This document shows positions 12,644 through 14,587 of a DNA stretch of 14,587 nt, one piece after another. How positions within the stretch are numbered: position 1 is the stretch's first letter; each line of letters starts with the position of its first letter. The notes beneath the pieces are model-generated. The model ran no database searches, was not told the DNA's origin, and worked only from the letters and a program-made list of their open reading frames with translations. The position numbers were made by a program, and so were the translations under genes. Source of the stretch: an uncultured Lachnospiraceae bacterium (lineage in GTDB: Bacteria; Bacillota; Clostridia; Lachnospirales; Lachnospiraceae); the NCBI GenBank assembly GCA_902473545.1, contig CABRSG010000022.1:1-14587 (forward strand), given 5' to 3'.

Positions 12644-14587
12644 ATGGAAAAGAAAAAGTTTTATATGACCACGGCGATTGCCTACACATCGGGCAAGCCG
12701 CACATCGGCAATACCTACGAGATCATCCTGGCGGATGCCATCGCGCGTTTTAAAAGAGCGCAGGGCTACGATGTGTTTTTCCAGACAGGAACAGACGAGC
12801 ACGGGCAGAAGATTGAACTGAAGGCAGCCGAGGCAGGCGTTACGCCGAAGGAGTATGTCGACAAGGTGGCCGGCGAGGTAAAGCGCATCTGGGATCTGGT
12901 GAACTCGTCCTATGATAAATTTATCCGCACCACGGATGAAGATCACGAAAAGCAGGTACAGAAGATTTTTAAGAAGCTGTATGAGCAGGGCGATATTTAC
13001 AAGGGTTCCTATGAAGGGCTTTATTGTACCCCGTGCGAATCCTTCTGGACGGAATCTCAGCTTGTGGACGGAAAATGTCCGGACTGCGGGCGGGAGGTGA
13101 AACCGGCGAAGGAGGAGGCGTATTTCTTTAAGATGAGCAAATATGCGGACCGCCTGATCGAGCACATCAACACGCACCCGGAGTTTATTCAGCCGGTGTC
13201 CAGAAAAAATGAAATGATGAACAACTTCCTGCTTCCGGGACTGCAGGATCTCTGTGTTTCCAGAACGTCCTTTAAGTGGGGAATCCCGGTGGACTTTGAT
13301 GATAAGCATGTGGTTTACGTGTGGCTGGACGCGCTCACCAACTACATCACAGGTATCGGCTACGACTGCGGCGGCGAGAGCACGGAACAGTTTAAGAAGG
13401 ACTGGCCGGCGGACCTGCATCTGATCGGAAAGGATATTATCCGTTTCCACACGATTTACTGGCCGATCTTTCTGATGGCGCTGGATCTTCCGCTGCCGAA
13501 GCAGGTGTTCGGCCATCCGTGGCTGCTGCAGGGCGACGGCAAGATGAGCAAATCCAGGGGAAATGTGCTGTATGCGGATGAATTGGTGGATTTCTTCGGC
13601 GTGGATGCGGTGCGCTACTTTGTGCTGCATGAGATGCCGTTTGACAACGACGGTGTGATCACCTGGGAGCTGCTGGTGGAGCGCTTAAATTCCGACCTTG
13701 CGAACACGCTCGGCAACCTGGTGAACCGCACGATCTCCATGTCCAACAAGTATTTTGGCGGCGTGGTTGCCGATAAGGGCGCGGCTGAACCGGTGGATGC
13801 GGAGCTGAAAGCAGTTGCGCTGGAGACGCCGAAAAAGGTGGCAGAGAAGATGGAAAAGCTGCGCGTGGCGGACGCGATCAGCGAAATTTTTGTTCTCTTT
13901 AAGCGCTGCAACAAATACATCGACGAGACGATGCCGTGGGCGCTTGCAAAGGACGAAACAAAGCAGGATCGTCTGGGGACCGTGCTTTACAATCCCATGA
14001 CGGGTGACAGCGCCAAACTGGAGCAGGTGCTTTACAATCTGGTGGAGTGCATCTCCATCGGCGCGGAGCTTTTGGAGCCGTTCATGCCGGACACTGCGGA
14101 AAAGATACTTGCGCAGCTCGGCGCCGAAAAGAGAGGCATGGAGGCGATGGAGCAGTACGGTATTTACAAATCCGGCACGAAGGTGACAGAAAAGCCGGAA
14201 ATTCTGTTCGCACGTCTGGATATTAAGGAAGTGATGGCGAAGGTAGAAGAGCTTCATCCGCCGGTTGCAGAGGAAGCAGCGGAGCCTGCGAAGGAAGAAG
14301 CGGTGATCGACATCGAGCCGAAGGAAGAGATTACCTTTGAGGAATTCGGCAAAATGCAGTTCCAGGTGGGCGAGATCATTGCCTGTGAAGCCGTGAAAAA
14401 ATCGAAAAAGCTTCTGTGCAGCCAGGTGAAGATCGGCAGCCAGGTAAAGCAGATCGTGTCCGGCATCAAGGCGCACTACAGCCCGGAGGAGATGGTCGGC
14501 AAAAAGGTGATGGTTCTGGTGAACTTAAAACCGGCGAAGCTGGCAGGCGTTCTCTCAGAGGGAATGCTGCTTTGCGCGGAGGATGAA
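12644..14587 (+). CDS. metG: Methionyl-tRNA synthetase, 3' end cut by window
   Basis: Charges tRNA-Met with methionine in the cytoplasm. 648 codons are open to the window edge. Class I signature PHIGN is at 19-23 and KMSKS at 300-304. One zinc knuckle has Cys128, Cys131, Cys145 and Cys148 (CTPC ... CPDC), and a WLDALTNYITG helix (227-237) lines the active site. The anticodon-binding helical domain covers about 350-530. A Glu/Ala/Pro-rich linker (about 538-562) leads to the C-terminal EMAPII-like tRNA-binding domain (from about 564), which begins FGKMQFQVGEI. Only a few tens of residues should be missing. GAAAGGAG precedes the ATG by about 5-9 bases. Expression is controlled by the T-box leader. 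A 15-codon direct-repeat-flanked stretch (451-465) looks like an insertion in the anticodon-binding domain. Confidence 0.97.
   Translation, partial: MEKKKFYMTTAIAYTSGKPHIGNTYEIILADAIARFKRAQGYDVFFQTGTDEHGQKIELKAAEAGVTPKEYVDKVAGEVKRIWDLVNSSYDKFIRTTDEDHEKQVQKIFKKLYEQGDIYKGSYEGLYCTPCESFWTESQLVDGKCPDCGREVKPAKEEAYFFKMSKYADRLIEHINTHPEFIQPVSRKNEMMNNFLLPGLQDLCVSRTSFKWGIPVDFDDKHVVYVWLDALTNYITGIGYDCGGESTEQFKKDWPADLHLIGKDIIRFHTIYWPIFLMALDLPLPKQVFGHPWLLQGDGKMSKSRGNVLYADELVDFFGVDAVRYFVLHEMPFDNDGVITWELLVERLNSDLANTLGNLVNRTISMSNKYFGGVVADKGAAEPVDAELKAVALETPKKVAEKMEKLRVADAISEIFVLFKRCNKYIDETMPWALAKDETKQDRLGTVLYNPMTGDSAKLEQVLYNLVECISIGAELLEPFMPDTAEKILAQLGAEKRGMEAMEQYGIYKSGTKVTEKPEILFARLDIKEVMAKVEELHPPVAEEAAEPAKEEAVIDIEPKEEITFEEFGKMQFQVGEIIACEAVKKSKKLLCSQVKIGSQVKQIVSGIKAHYSPEEMVGKKVMVLVNLKPAKLAGVLSEGMLLCAEDE
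13982..14039 (+). repeat. metG: 13-bp direct repeat flanking a 45-bp unit inside metG
   Basis: GTGCTTTACAATC occurs at 13982-13994 and 14027-14039, offset by exactly 45 bases (15 codons). It encodes VLYN twice with PMTGDSAKLEQ between them. Removing one unit would give the uninterrupted reading RLGTVLYNLVECI. Confidence 0.7.

Noticed and set aside
12620..13630. 336-codon open frame on the minus strand
   Set aside because: It is antisense to metG, whose class I motifs, zinc Cys and full-length reading are unambiguous. The frame is open only because of the codon bias of metG.
13685..14476. 263-codon open frame on the minus strand, His/Leu/Arg-rich
   Set aside because: Antisense shadow of metG with no recognisable domain.

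Overview
The window looks like a chromosomal segment of a low-to-mid-GC Gram-positive gut-type anaerobe, most likely a Lachnospiraceae-like Clostridium relative. This is inferred from AGGAGG-type ribosome binding sites, clear sigma-A promoters, a T-box leader in front of metG, and the gene families present. No 16S or other species-level marker is present. I see no insertion sequence, phage gene, tRNA, rRNA or CRISPR array.

Left part (1-3073, + strand). The window opens inside a sulfatase gene, within its signature motif. A terminator follows, and its right arm also carries the -35 box of a good promoter for a stand-alone AAA-type ATPase with a C-terminal PD-(D/E)XK nuclease-like domain.

Middle left (3052-7240, - strand). 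An lrgA-lrgB pair (holin/antiholin-like membrane proteins) has its own strong promoter. Upstream of it lies a marR-MATE efflux operon whose promoter carries two palindromic operators. Next comes an alpha/beta-hydrolase (esterase) gene broken by a single-base frameshift and followed by two hairpin terminators.

Middle right (7437-10085, + strand). A tandem family of five related genes encodes an N-terminal four-cysteine zinc ribbon joined to membrane segments. Three are intact (7437, 8248, 9193). One has lost its N-terminal half (8665-9171) and one is a decayed remnant (9779-10003). The cluster ends at a large nested hairpin terminator. It is the most unusual part of the window: an expanding and decaying paralog array of unknown function.

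Right part. On the - strand there is an AraC-family regulator and, downstream, a secreted ZinT-like protein. Both promoters contain nearly the same 16-bp inverted repeat, which suggests one regulon. Directly behind the zinT-like stop codon, in the same frame, lies the 3' end of a PIN-domain toxin gene with no start, a deletion scar. On the + strand a T-box riboswitch controls metG (methionyl-tRNA synthetase), which runs off the right edge.

Regulatory logic. MarR probably represses its own operon with the MATE pump. AraC, or a metal-responsive regulator, probably controls both itself and the ZinT-like protein. Uncharged tRNA-Met should switch metG on. The role of the zinc-ribbon membrane proteins is not evident from sequence.
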